NCBI RefSeq assembly: GCF_029870955.1
Contig: NZ_PGFQ01000001.1
Span: forward strand, 992,001-1,056,000
Direction of reading: 5' to 3'
DNA from: Sulfitobacter faviae
GTDB taxonomy: Bacteria; Pseudomonadota; Alphaproteobacteria; Rhodobacterales; Rhodobacteraceae
DNA length: 64,000 nucleotides
Shown here: piece after piece, positions 19,235 through 31,468 of the stretch
Position numbering within the stretch: position 1 is the stretch's first letter
Layout: each line of letters begins with the position of its first letter
Translations under genes and position numbers: made by a program
The notes under the pieces: generated by a model
Told to the model about the DNA's origin: nothing
The model's input: only the letters and a program-made list of their open reading frames with translations
The model's database searches: none

Positions 19235-19447
19235 ATGAATGTAGGCGATATAAAGGGCGCAGGGGCTGCGCGGGATGCGAAGGGCGCAAATCCGGCAGCG
19301 TCCGATGAACCAGAGGGCGCGCCGCCCGTCACCCGCGAAAAGATGGCCCGGGATGCGGCAATGGCGCTGATCGTGGCGCGGCGGGAGGTGGCAGAGATAC
19401 CGCCCCCCGCTGCCGATACCGCCGCCCCGCCCCGCAGAAAGTCCTGA
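19235..19447 (+). CDS. Small hypothetical protein
   Basis: A predicted 70-residue hydrophilic protein, rich in Ala, Pro and charged residues. It has one short helical stretch (REKMARDAAMALIVARREV) in the middle and disordered ends; no known domain is recognised. Support for it being a gene: a strong GGGGGAG three bases before the ATG and an exact CtrA box upstream. Its end lies 24 bases from the convergent preA stop. There is no signal peptide or membrane segment. The function is unknown. Confidence 0.6.
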   Translation: MNVGDIKGAGAARDAKGANPAASDEPEGAPPVTREKMARDAAMALIVARREVAEIPPPAADTAAPPRRKS

Positions 19448-19471
19448 ACGCGGGGCGCGGGGGGTCTTGTC

Positions 19472-20785
19472 TTACTCCGCCGGTTCGACCGCGTGGACGG
19501 AGGGGTTATTGGGGTGCGTGGTCCAATTGGCATAGTCCGGCGTCACCGTCTTGCCCGTGCGCAGGTCGGTGGTGCCCGCCGCCAGTTCCTCCATCGAGAT
19601 GCAGTCTTCGACCGGGCAGACATTGACGCAGAGGTTGCAAGCGACGCATTCCTCTTCGATCACGGTAAAGGTGCGGTCTTCGGACATGGCGATGGCTTGG
19701 TGGCTGGTGTCCTCGCAAGCCGCAAAGCAACGCCCACAGGAGATGCAGAGGTCTTGGTCGATCTTCGCCTTGGCGACGTAGTTCAGGTTCAACTGGTTCC
19801 AGTCGGTCACGTTCGGCACCGCGCGGCCCACCAGTTGGTCGACCGAGTTCAGCCCCTTCTCGTCCATATATTCCGACAGGCCCGAGATCATCTCTTGCAC
19901 CACCTTGAAGCCATAGGTCATCGCCGCAGTACAGACCTGCACATTGCCCGCGCCAAGGGCCAGAAACTCTGCCGCGTCGCGCCATGTGGTGACGCCGCCG
20001 ATGCCGCTGATCGGCAGACCGTGGGTCTCAGGGTTTCGGGCGATCTCGGCCACCATGTTGAGCGCGATGGGTTTGACCGCCGGGCCGCAATAGCCGCCGT
20101 GGGTGCCCTTGCCGTCGATCGTGGGCTCGGGCGCGAAGAGGTCCAGATCGACCGAGGTGATCGAATTGATCGTATTGATCAGGCTCACCGCATCCGCGCC
20201 GCCGCGCTTGGCGGCCTCGGCAGGGTAGATCACGTTGGTGATGTTGGGCGTCAACTTCACGATCACCGGCATGCGGGTGTACATCTTGCACCAGCGGGTG
20301 ACCATCTCGATGTATTCCGGTACCTGCCCCACGGCAGAGCCCATGCCGCGCTCAGCCATGCCATGCGGGCAGCCGAAGTTCAGCTCGATCCCGTCGGCGC
20401 CGGTTTCTTCCACATGCGGCAGGATCGCTTTCCACGCCTCCTCCTCGCAGGGCACCATGATCGAGGCGATGAGCGCGCGGTCGGGGTAGTCGCGTTTCAC
20501 CGCTTTCATCTCGCGCAGGTTCACCTCCAGCGGGCGGTCGGTGATGAGCTCGATGTTGTTGAGCCCCAGAAGCCGCCGATCCGCGCCCCAGATCGCGCCG
20601 TAGCGCGGGCCGTTCACGTTGACCACCGGCGGCCCTTCGGAGCCAAGGGTCTTCCAGACCACCCCGCCCCAGCCTGCCTCATAGGCGCGGCGCACATTGT
20701 ATTCCTTGTCCGTTGGCGGGGCGGAGGCCAGCCAGAACGGGTTGGGGGATTTGATCCCGATGAAGTCGCTTCTCAGATCAGCCAT
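19472..20785 (-). CDS. preA: NAD-dependent dihydropyrimidine dehydrogenase subunit PreA
   Basis: Reduces uracil/thymine to the dihydro form, the first step of the pathway, as the FMN subunit of PreTA. The 437-residue protein has a dihydroorotate-dehydrogenase-like barrel: ASAPPTDKEYNV at the start, the catalytic loop FGCPHGMAERGMG with its Cys, and SGIGGVTTWRDA at the phosphate site. Two C-terminal 4Fe-4S clusters follow: CISCGRCFAAC and CVACNLCVNVCPVEDC. It lies 25 bases behind preT on the same strand. Confidence 0.95.
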   Translation of the reverse strand: MADLRSDFIGIKSPNPFWLASAPPTDKEYNVRRAYEAGWGGVVWKTLGSEGPPVVNVNGPRYGAIWGADRRLLGLNNIELITDRPLEVNLREMKAVKRDYPDRALIASIMVPCEEEAWKAILPHVEETGADGIELNFGCPHGMAERGMGSAVGQVPEYIEMVTRWCKMYTRMPVIVKLTPNITNVIYPAEAAKRGGADAVSLINTINSITSVDLDLFAPEPTIDGKGTHGGYCGPAVKPIALNMVAEIARNPETHGLPISGIGGVTTWRDAAEFLALGAGNVQVCTAAMTYGFKVVQEMISGLSEYMDEKGLNSVDQLVGRAVPNVTDWNQLNLNYVAKAKIDQDLCISCGRCFAACEDTSHQAIAMSEDRTFTVIEEECVACNLCVNVCPVEDCISMEELAAGTTDLRTGKTVTPDYANWTTHPNNPSVHAVEPAE

Positions 20786-20810
20786 TTTGTTTCTCCCTCT
20801 CGGCGCGGCC

Positions 20811-22141
20811 TCAGCCCGCCGCCCCCATCAATGTGGTGTGAATGTCCATCGCCGCGTCGCGGCCCTCCGCCACGGCGGTCACCGTCAGGTCATCGCCGCC
20901 GCTGGTGCAGTCGCCCCCGGCCCAGACCCCGTCGAGGCTGGTGCGCCCGGTGCCGTCGACCTTGATCTTGCGCCCGTCGAGTTCGGGCAGCCCCTCGCCC
21001 AACAGCGTCTGACCGATGGCCTTGAACACCTGATCCGCTTGCAGGCGCAGGGTTTGGCCGGTGCCCTTCATCGCCTCATCGACATATTCAAACTCGATCT
21101 CACGCACCGATCCATTGCCATGCACGGCAATCGGCACCGCATGGGTCACGATCCGCACCCCCTTGGAGGCGGCGAGGTCTTGCTCGAACACGCTTGCATT
21201 CATCCGGTCGCGCCCGCGGCGATAGACCAGCGTCACATTGAGCGCGCCCAGCAGTTTCGCCTGCACCGCCGCGTCCACCGCCGTCATCCCGCCGCCGATC
21301 ACCACCACGTCGCGGCCAATCGGCACGCCGGAGATATCGCTGGCTTGCCGCAGTTCGGCGATGAAATCGACCGCATTGGCAACCCCGGCCTTATCCTCGC
21401 CCTCGGCCCCGAGGGCATTGACGCCGACCAGCCCCATCCCGAGGAAAACCGCATCGTAATCGGCCTTCAGCTCATCGAGAGTGACATCCCGGCCCACGGC
21501 AACCTCATGCCGGAAGGTGATCCCGCCGATCTGCATCAGCCAATCCACCTCGGCCTGCGCGAAGCCGTTCGGGTCTTATAGGCCGCGATGCCATATTCGT
21601 TCAGCCCGCCGGGCTTGGGCCGCGCGTCGATGATCTCAACATCGTGGCCCAGCATCGCCAGACGGTGCGCGCAGGACAGACCCGCTGGCCCTGCGCCGAC
21701 AACGGCGATGCGCTTGCCCGTGGCTGCGGCCCGTTCAAACGGATGCACGCCCTGCGCCATCAAATGATCCGTCGCATAGCGCTGCAACTGGCCGATCAAC
21801 ACCGGCTTGCCCTCGGCCACCTCGCGCACACAAACCTCTTCGCAAAGCGTCTCTGTCGGGCAGACCCGTGCGCACATGCCGCCGAGGATGTTCTGGCTCA
21901 GGATCGTCTTGGCCGCCGCATCGGGCGTGCCGGTGGCGATCTGCCGGATAAAGAGCGGAATGTCGATGTCGGTCGGGCAGGCCGTCATGCAGGGCGCGTC
22001 GTGGCAAAAGTAACAGCGGTCCGCCGCGACCAGCGCCTCATGTTCGTCCAAGGGCGGATGAAGATCCGAAAACCCCTCGGCATAGCTCTGCGGTTCTAAC
22101 CGCCCCGGAACGATCCCCGGCTCAAACACATCTCGTGCCAT
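20811..22141 (-). CDS. preT: NAD-dependent dihydropyrimidine dehydrogenase subunit PreT (frameshifted in this sequence)
   Basis: The FAD/FeS electron-input subunit of dihydropyrimidine dehydrogenase, related to the glutamate synthase small chain. N-terminal cysteines for 4Fe-4S clusters are in RCYFCHDAPCMTACP and CARVCPTETLCEEVC. The FAD site is VVGAGPAGLS and the NAD(P)H site VIGGGMTAVDAA, with GVWAGGDCTSGG near the C-terminus. The frame breaks at GGG 21571-21573; one base added restores AAYKTPNGFAQAEVDW. Repaired length is 443 residues. The ATG at 22141 is chosen because sequence upstream loses similarity and an operator lies 57 bases before it. Confidence 0.92.
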
Positions 22142-22197
22142 ATCAAAATCCCTGTCGTTTTCTTGGTGTTTTGAAAACGCTCTCATGGAATCATTTT

Positions 22198-22213
22198 TTT
22201 ATCAACTGGTAAA
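22198..22213. promoter_or_regulatory. RutR-like operator 2 (preT promoter)
   Basis: TTTATCA-AC-TGGTAAA, one mismatch from the palindrome at 18380-18395 and with the same 16-base length and 2-base centre. It is placed 57 bases before the preT start. No other good match was noticed in the window. Confidence 0.68.
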
Positions 22214-22326
22214 TTTTTGAAAAGCGCGCCTTCCGGAAAATCCCGAGATGCCTGCCAGTTTTGTAACAGGCAGGTTATATTTCATGGGCGCTTCCTTGCT
22301 TGCGCCCCTTCGCCCCGTAAAAATCC

Positions 22327-22384
22327 TTGATTTTAAAAATAGAGATTCCAATATCACAACTGCGACGCGAAGACTTTTCGACCC
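22327..22384 (+). promoter_or_regulatory. Putative csp promoter and conserved leader start (copy 2)
   Basis: TTGATT (22327-22332), a 16-base spacer, CAATAT (22349-22354), exactly 20 bases, then TTTTCGACCC (22375-22384). This mirrors the element before csp copy 1. The rest of the gap 22214-22472 shows nothing else I can name. Confidence 0.55.
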
Positions 22385-22472
22385 GGCTGCCCTAAGGCTC
22401 CAGCGATCACGAATTCGACCGAGCCGCGCTGCCGCATGTTGCGGGCAGATCAAAGAGAGGGAGACACGGGGC

Positions 22473-22679
22473 ATGGCTACTGGCACCGTAAAATGGTTCA
22501 ACACGACAAAAGGCTACGGCTTCATTGCACCGGACGCGGGCGGCAAAGACATCTTTGTCCATATTTCCGCAGTGGAGCGTGCAGGGCTGACCGGGCTGGC
22601 CGACAACCAAAAGGTCAGCTTTGACGTCGAAGCGGGCCGCGATGGCCGCGAAAGCGCGAGCAACATCGCGCTGGCCTGA
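22473..22679 (+). CDS. Cold-shock protein, CspA family (copy 2)
   Basis: A 68-residue cold-shock domain with KGYGFIAP (RNP1) and IFVHIS (RNP2). It is about 88% identical to copy 1, with mainly F/Y, V/I, T/S and G/A exchanges, so the two are recent or well-conserved paralogues. The ATG at 22473 begins [10 protein letters not shown]. It has a leader of roughly 110 bases and its own terminator. Confidence 0.96.
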   Translation: MATGTVKWFNTTKGYGFIAPDAGGKDIFVHISAVERAGLTGLADNQKVSFDVEAGRDGRESASNIALA

Positions 22680-22701
22680 ACGGGCCACATCACGAGGATC
22701 G

Positions 22702-22728
22702 AAACGGACGCTGCGGCGTCCGTTTTTG
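22702..22728 (+). terminator. Rho-independent terminator of csp copy 2
   Basis: ACGGACGC (22704-22711) pairs with GCGTCCGT (22716-22723), then a T-tract. It abuts the stop codon of tesA on the other strand and may serve both directions. Confidence 0.9.
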
Positions 22729-23384
22729 TTAGCGGCGCTCGGCGGCGCGGGCGGCAAGCTCTGCCACCGCCGGGCCGATGTCTTCCACGATCAACGCCAC
22801 GCCTTCGGCATTGGGGTGGATGCCGTCGCCTTGGAGATAGCGCTGCACCGTCTCGCTCCGCGCGCTGGCGGCATTCTTTTCCTCGGCCAGCAGGCCGGTA
22901 AAGAAGTCCGGGTAGAACAGCGTGCCGTAAGCCTCGGCCAAATCGGGGTAGAGCCCTTCGAAATCCGCCTTATAGCCCGCCCCATAGTTGCCCGGCGCGC
23001 TCATGCCGACCAAGAGCACCTCCACCTCCGCCTTTTCCGCAGCGGCAAGGATGCCGTCGATGTTGCCGCGCGCCTGCGCCGGGTCCAACCCGCGCAGCAT
23101 GTCGTTGCCCCCAGCGTCACGATCATCGCGTCCACCTCGGGCGTCAGGGTCCAGTCGACCCGCGCCAGCCCGCCAGCGGTGGTATCGCCCGACACGCCGG
23201 CGTTGAGGATCTTGGCTTCGACACCCTCGGCATCCAGCCAGTCTTGCAATTGCGGCACGAACCCCTCCTCGGCGGGCAGCCCGTAGCCTTGGGTCAGGCT
23301 GTCGCCGAGCGCTGCAATCACCACCTCCTCGGCCTGCGCCGCGCTGCCTAAAATAAAGGCAAAACAGATCAATACCTTGCGCAT
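22729..23384 (-). CDS. tesA: Arylesterase / acyl-CoA thioesterase I-like SGNH hydrolase (frameshifted in this sequence)
   Basis: A periplasmic SGNH hydrolase with signal peptide MRKVLICFAFILGSAAQA. Block I is ALGDSLTQGYGL (nucleophile Ser), block II AGVSGDTTAGG, block III LGGNDMLRG and block V DGIHPNAEG (Asp-His). Block III is split by the frameshift at the C-run 23108-23112; one added base restores it exactly, which supports the repair. Length 218 residues. It is divergent from an ABC ATPase/permease pair, the same arrangement as tesA-ybbA-ybbP in E. coli. Physiological substrate unknown. Confidence 0.9.
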
Positions 23385-23434
23385 CCTTCGCGGACCTCCA
23401 TATCCATCACGTATCCCAAGCCAAAGGCGACCCG

Positions 23435-24103
23435 ATGAGCGACCCTGTCTATGACCTTCAAGATGTCACGCTGAGCCTCAAGGGCAATGCCGGCCCCGTC
23501 GATATTCTGCGCGGCATTTCGTTGCAGGTCCAGCAAGGGGAGAGCATCGCGCTGACCGGCGCTTCCGGGTCGGGGAAATCATCGCTGCTGATGGTCATGG
23601 GCGGGCTGGAGCGCGCCACCGGCGGCAAGGTCACCGCCCTCGGCCATGACCTGAGCGCGTTGCGCGAAGACGGGTTGGCCCGGTTCCGGCAGGGGCGCAT
23701 GGGGATCGTCTTTCAGTCTTTCCACCTCATCCCCACCATGACCGCGCTTGAGAATGTCGCCACCCCGCTGGAGCTTTCGGGCGCCGATGACGCCTTTGAC
23801 CGCGCCCGGGCCGAGCTTGAGGCCGTGGGGCTGGGCCACCGGATCAACCAATATCCCGCGCAGATGTCGGGCGGCGAGCAGCAGCGCGTGGCACTGGCGC
23901 GCGCCGCAGCACCCCGCCCTGCGATCCTTTTGGCGGATGAGCCGACAGGCAGCCTTGACAGCCGCAATGGGGCCGCGATCATGGACCTGCTGTTTGAACT
24001 GCGCGACCGCCATGGCGCGACGCTGGTGTTGGTCACCCACGCCGATGATCTGGCGCAGCGCTGCGACCGGGTGGTGGAACTGCGCGACGGGCGTCTCGCA
24101 TGA
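23435..24103 (+). CDS. ybbA: ABC transporter ATP-binding protein, YbbA/LolD type
   Basis: A 222-residue MacB/LolD-group ATPase: Walker A GASGSGKSS, Q-loop VFQSFHLIPTMTALENV, signature MSGGEQQR, Walker B ILLADEPTGSLD and H-loop VLVTHADD. It partners the large permease that follows with an ATGA overlap at 24100-24103. The group usually drives mechanotransmission or lipoprotein/lipid release and not classical import. Confidence 0.9.
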   Translation: MSDPVYDLQDVTLSLKGNAGPVDILRGISLQVQQGESIALTGASGSGKSSLLMVMGGLERATGGKVTALGHDLSALREDGLARFRQGRMGIVFQSFHLIPTMTALENVATPLELSGADDAFDRARAELEAVGLGHRINQYPAQMSGGEQQRVALARAAAPRPAILLADEPTGSLDSRNGAAIMDLLFELRDRHGATLVLVTHADDLAQRCDRVVELRDGRLA

Positions 24104-26629
24104 GCCTGCGCCTTGCTGCCCGTTTCGCCCGCCGGGAAATGCGCGGCGGCCTGCGCGGCTTTCGCCTGCTGCTGGCCTGTCTTGCGCTTGGCGTGGCCGC
24201 ACTGGCCGCTGTCGGGACCGTCCGCGCGGCGATCGAAGCCGGGTTGGAGGCCGAGGGCGCGGCCCTTCTGGGCGGCGATGCCGAGCTTGATTTCACCTAC
24301 CGTTTCGCCACCCCGAAGAACGCGACTGGATGGCCGAACGCGCCACGCGCGTCTCCGAGATTGTCGAGTTCCGCTCCATGGCCGTCACCGGTGCGGGCGA
24401 GACCTCCGAACGCGCGCTCACGCAGGTAAAGGCGGTCGATGACCTCTATCCGCTGATCGGCGAGATGGTTCTGGACCCCGCCCTGCCGTTGGAAGATGCC
24501 CTTTCGCCGGACCCCGCCGCCCTGCCCGGCGCGGTGATGGAGCGGGCGCTGGCGGATCGGCTGGCCCTCTCCCCCGGTGACACCTTCGCCCTTGGCGAGG
24601 CGGAGTTCACCCTGACCGCGCTGATCAAACGCGAACCGGATTCCGCCGCCAGCGGCTTTTCCCTTGGGCCCCGCACACTGGTCAAACGCGCGGCACTCGA
24701 AGGCTCCGGCCTGCTTGCCCCCGGCACGCTTTTCAACAGCAAATACCGTCTCGAATTGCCCCAAGGCACCGCCCTCGCCCCGCTCGAAGCAGAGGCCAAG
24801 GCGCGTTTTGCCGATGCCGGAATGCGCTGGACCGACGCGCGCAACGGCGCGCCGGGCGTGGCGCGTTTCGTCGAACGGCTGAGCGCCTTTCTGGTGCTCG
24901 TCGGGCTCTCGGGCCTTGCCGTCGGCGGGGTCGGCGTGGCGGCAGCGGTGCGGGCCTATCTGCAACGCAAAACCGCCGTCATCGCCACCTTCCGCGCCAT
25001 GGGGGCGTCCCGCGCGACGATCTTTCAAACCTATTTCATCCAAGTCGGCATTCTGGCCATGGTCGGGGTCGCCCTTGGCCTGCTGATCGGGGCGGGGCTG
25101 CCCTTGCTGCTCTCGCCGCTCATCGAGGCAAGCCTGCCCCTGCCCGCGCGTTTTACCATCTACCCCGCCCCACTGATTGAGGCCGCGCTCTACGGGCTGC
25201 TGACCGCTGCTCTCTTCACCCTCTGGCCGCTCGCGCGCAGCGCTGATGTCCGCGCCGCGACCCTGTTTCGCGACGACTGGCAACGGCAATCACCTTGGCC
25301 CGCCGCGCCCTACCTCGTCGCGATGGCGCTGCTTCTGGCCGCTCTGCTTGCGCTGGCGGGTTGGTTCAACGGCTCGTGGTCGCTCACGCTTTGGACACTG
25401 GGCGGATTGGCCGCGACGCTGGCGGTGCTAGCGCTGGCGGCGGCGCTCTTGCGTCTGCTGGCCCGTGCGGCGGCCCGCCGGGCGCGGGGCCATCCGCGCC
25501 TGCGGTGGGCGCTGGCGGCCATCGGCGGCCCCGGCGAAGGGGCGACGGCGGTGGTGCTGGCGCTTGGCCTCGGCCTCTCGGTGCTGGCCGCCGTGGGTCA
25601 GATCGACGGCAACCTGCGCCGGGCAATCTCGGGCAACCTGCCCGATGTGGCGCCCTCCTACTTTTTCGTCGATATCCAGAAAGACCAGATGCCCGGCTAT
25701 ACCGCGCGGCTTGAGGGCGATCCGGCCGTGTCGCGCATCGAAAGTGCGCCGATGCTGCGCGGCGTGATCACCCAGATCAACGGACGCCCCGCGCGTGACG
25801 TCGCGGGCGATCACTGGGTCGTGCGCGGCGACCGGGGGTGACCTATGCCGCGCAGCCGGGCGAAGACACGCGCATCACGGCGGGGGAATGGTGGGCGCAG
25901 GATTACAGCGGCGATCCGCAGATCAGCTTTGCCGCCGAAGAGGCCGAAGAGATCGGGCTGGAACTGGGCGACACGCTCAGCGTCAACATCCTTGGCCGCG
26001 ACATCACCGGCACGATCACCAGCTTTCGCGAGGTCGATTTCTCGACCGCCGGGATCGGTTTCGTGCTGACGATGAACCCCGCCGCCCTTTCAGGCGCGCC
26101 GCATAGTTTCATCTCGACCGTCTATGCCGAACCCGAGGCGGAGGCCGCGATCCTGCGCGATCTTGCCAGCGAATACCCCAACATCACCGCCATCCGCGTG
26201 CGCGATGCGATCGACCGGGTGGCGGCGGTGCTGGCCGGGCTCGCCTCGGCCATTTCCTTTGGCGCCTTGGCCACGCTGGCGACGGGGTTCATGGTGCTGA
26301 TCGGGGCCGCCGCCGCAGGCACCGGCGCGCGCAGCTATGAGGCGGCGCTGCTGAAAACCATGGGCGCCTCGCGCCGTGCCATCGCCACCAGCTTTGTGCT
26401 GCGCGCCGCGCTGCTCGGCCTCTTTGCCGGGGCGGTGGCGTTGCTGGCCGGGATCACCGGTGGTTGGGCCGTGAGCCATTTCGTCATGGAGACTGATTTC
26501 GCCGTGGTCTGGCCCAATGCGTTGCTGATCATCGCGGGCGGCGTCTTGGCCACGGTGCTGGCCGGTCTGGGCTTCGCGCTGAAGGCGCTGAACGCCCGGC
26601 CCGCGGATATGCTAAGGGCGCAGGAATGA
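24100..26629 (+). CDS. ybbP: ABC transporter permease, YbbP/FtsX family (two frameshifts in this sequence)
   Basis: A large permease of about 843 residues after repair, with two FtsX-like halves separated by periplasmic domains. The N-terminal helix is RLLLACLALGVAALA; core helices include LVLVGLSGLAVGGVGVAAAVRAYLQRK, interrupted here for brevity, followed by the hallmark FRAMGASRATIFQTY. The second hallmark, LLKTMGASRRAIATS, is near the C-terminus. Frames break at the C-run 24311-24314 (restores RFATPEERDWMAER) and the G-run 25834-25838 (restores VVRGDRGVTYAAQPG). It works with the ATPase that overlaps its start. The substrate is unknown; linkage to tesA is conserved. Confidence 0.87.
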
Positions 26630-26663
26630 TCCCGCGCCCTTAGGTGGTTTCTGGGTCTGAACC

Positions 26664-29509
<2,846 letters not shown>

Positions 29510-29616
29510 GTCGGGTTCCTCGTCACGGCGCGGCAGGGCGCCCCCTGTTTGTGGCGCGCCGCCCATGGGGCGACGCAGGTGATCAGCATCGCCGGTCCCC
29601 CGGCGCGCGCGGCGGT

Positions 29617-29976
29617 TTAGCCGATGAATTTCTGATAGGCGGCTTCGTCCATGAAGTCGTCCATCTGGCTGGCGTCAGAGACCTTCATCTTGAAGAACCA
29701 CGCCTCGCCCTGCGGGTCGTCGTTGACCATGCTGGGGTTGTCGGTCAGCGCGCCGTTCACTTCCGTGATCTCGCCATCGATGGGCGCAAGGATGTCCGAC
29801 GCCGCCTTCACGGATTCGATCACGACGACCTCGTCGTCCTTGCTGACGGTGGTGCCTTCCTCAGGCAGTTCCACGAATACGACATCGCCCAGCTGCTCGG
29901 CGGCGTGGTTGGTGATGCCCACGACCACTTCGTCACCCTCGACGCGCAGCCATTCATGCTCTTCGGTAAATTTCAT
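29617..29976 (-). CDS. gcvH: Glycine cleavage system H protein
   Basis: The lipoyl carrier of the glycine cleavage system, 119 residues. The lipoylated lysine is Lys57 in [12 protein letters not shown]. Other family segments are [16 protein letters not shown] near the start and [21 protein letters not shown] in two parts. It is between gcvT (21 bases upstream) and gcvP (107 bases downstream), all on the same strand. Confidence 0.97.
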   Translation of the reverse strand: MKFTEEHEWLRVEGDEVVVGITNHAAEQLGDVVFVELPEEGTTVSKDDEVVVIESVKAASDILAPIDGEITEVNGALTDNPSMVNDDPQGEAWFFKMKVSDASQMDDFMDEAAYQKFIG

Positions 29977-29997
29977 AATGGAGTTCCCTGTGTAGAT

Positions 29998-31131
29998 TCA
30001 GCGTTTGAAGTTCGCCGCGACGAACGGCATTTTCGTGACAGTCAGTGGCAAGCGCTTGCCGCGCACCTCGCCCCAAAGCGCGGTGTCGACCTTCGCATGC
30101 TCGGCGCTGACATATCCCATGGCAACCGGGCCGCCAACCGTCGGACCAAAGCCGCCCGAGGTCACGCGGCCAACCTCATTGCCACCCTCGGCGGCATCAT
30201 AAATGGCGACCCCCTCACGCATCGGCGCGCGCCCCTCGGGCAGCAACCCCACGCGCTTGCGCGGCGCGCCGTCGGCCAGTTGTTGCAAGATCACCCCCGC
30301 GCCCGGGAAGCCGCCCGCGCGGGCGCCATCTTCGCGCCGCACCTTCTGGATCGCCCAGTTCAGCGCCGCCTCGACCGGCGTGGTGGTGGTGTCGATGTCG
30401 TGACCATAAAGGCAAAGCCCGCCTTCCAAGCGCAGACTGTCGCGCGCCCCAAGGCCGATCGGTTCGACCTCCTCCATCGCCAACAGCTTCTGCGCCAGCG
30501 CCACCGCGTCACCATTGGCGACGGAAATCTCGTAGCCATCCTCCCCGGTGTAACCCGACCGCGACAGGGTGACCGTGATCCCATCAAGATCGACGTCCCG
30601 CGCCACATCCATAAATTTCATATCCGCCACCGAGGGCTGCAACCGCGCCAAGGCGGCCTCGGCCTGCGGCCCCTGCAACGCCAGCAGCGCGCGGTCATCC
30701 AGCACCTCGATCTCGCAACTGTCCGACAGGGCCTCCCGCATCAAGGCGATGTCATCATCCTTGCACCCGGCATTCACCACGACAAACAGATGATCGCCCA
30801 GATTGGCCAACATCAGGTCATCCAGAATACCGCCATTGGGATCGGTAAACATGGCATAGCGCTGGCGCATCTCGCCCAAACCCAGCACATCGACCGGCAC
30901 GAGCCGCTCCATCGCCAAGGCCGCATCCTCATAGCTGCCAGACTTCGCTCGAACGACGACCTGCCCCATGTGGCCCACATCGAACAACCCGGCGGCGGCG
31001 CGGGTGTGCAGATGTTCCTTCATCACACCAAGGGGGTATTGCACGGGCATGGAATAGCCCGCGAAGGGCACCATCTTGGCCCCCAGTTCCACATGCAAAT
31101 CATGCAATTCCGTCTGCTTGAGATCGCTCAT
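29998..31131 (-). CDS. gcvT: Glycine cleavage system T protein (aminomethyltransferase)
   Basis: Transfers the methylene group from lipoyl-GcvH to tetrahydrofolate and releases ammonia. It is 377 residues with FAGYSMPVQYP, GLFDVGHMGQ, SRSGYTGEDGYEI (folate-binding core) and GLGARDSLRLEGGLCLYGHD. The ATG at 31131 begins MSDLKQTEL; a longer in-frame start at 31182 would run into the riboswitch expression region. It is the first gene of the operon and carries a glycine riboswitch in its leader. Confidence 0.96.
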   Translation of the reverse strand: MSDLKQTELHDLHVELGAKMVPFAGYSMPVQYPLGVMKEHLHTRAAAGLFDVGHMGQVVVRAKSGSYEDAALAMERLVPVDVLGLGEMRQRYAMFTDPNGGILDDLMLANLGDHLFVVVNAGCKDDDIALMREALSDSCEIEVLDDRALLALQGPQAEAALARLQPSVADMKFMDVARDVDLDGITVTLSRSGYTGEDGYEISVANGDAVALAQKLLAMEEVEPIGLGARDSLRLEGGLCLYGHDIDTTTTPVEAALNWAIQKVRREDGARAGGFPGAGVILQQLADGAPRKRVGLLPEGRAPMREGVAIYDAAEGGNEVGRVTSGGFGPTVGGPVAMGYVSAEHAKVDTALWGEVRGKRLPLTVTKMPFVAANFKR

Positions 31132-31207
31132 CCGGTTCGCCTTTCCTGTCGCTTCCGGATGACCTTTTGACCATGCCGGCACCTTAGCGCCGCAAATGCC
31201 GCGCCTG

Positions 31208-31362
31208 ATGCCCCCTCTGTCCTTCCGCCTGAGATCGTTATCCCTTCGGCGTGCGCATCCGCGCCCCTCTCCAGAGTCTTGGTCACATCACGGTCCTGGG
31301 GCCTGAGAGTTTCCGGGGCGGTTGCTCCTTCGGCATCGGTGTTAACCGATTCTCCCGTGACG
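31208..31362 (-). ncRNA. Tandem glycine riboswitch (gcvT element)
   Basis: On the minus strand two consecutive aptamers are visible. The first (about 31362-31282) has CACGGGAGAA, GCCGAAGGAGCAA and AAACTCTCAGGC. The second (about 31277-31208) has TCTGGAGAG, GCCGAAGGGATAA and ATCTCAGGC, with a closing GGACAGAGG. These are the conserved core strings of both glycine aptamers, spaced by a short linker. The element ends about 77 bases before the gcvT ATG. In known cases glycine turns gcv expression on. Confidence 0.93.
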
Positions 31363-31468
31363 ATTGGGCCTTTCGTATGCTGGGGCATACCTCTGCGTCA
31401 AGCATGCTTGTGAGCGGGTGCGACACATGTTTTCTTACCGGCAACACGGCAGATGGAAAGCACCCCAC

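Noticed and set aside
24100..26629. Three separate genes in the large permease region
   Set aside because: The three frames join exactly at two one-base-short runs into one FtsX-type permease of normal length.
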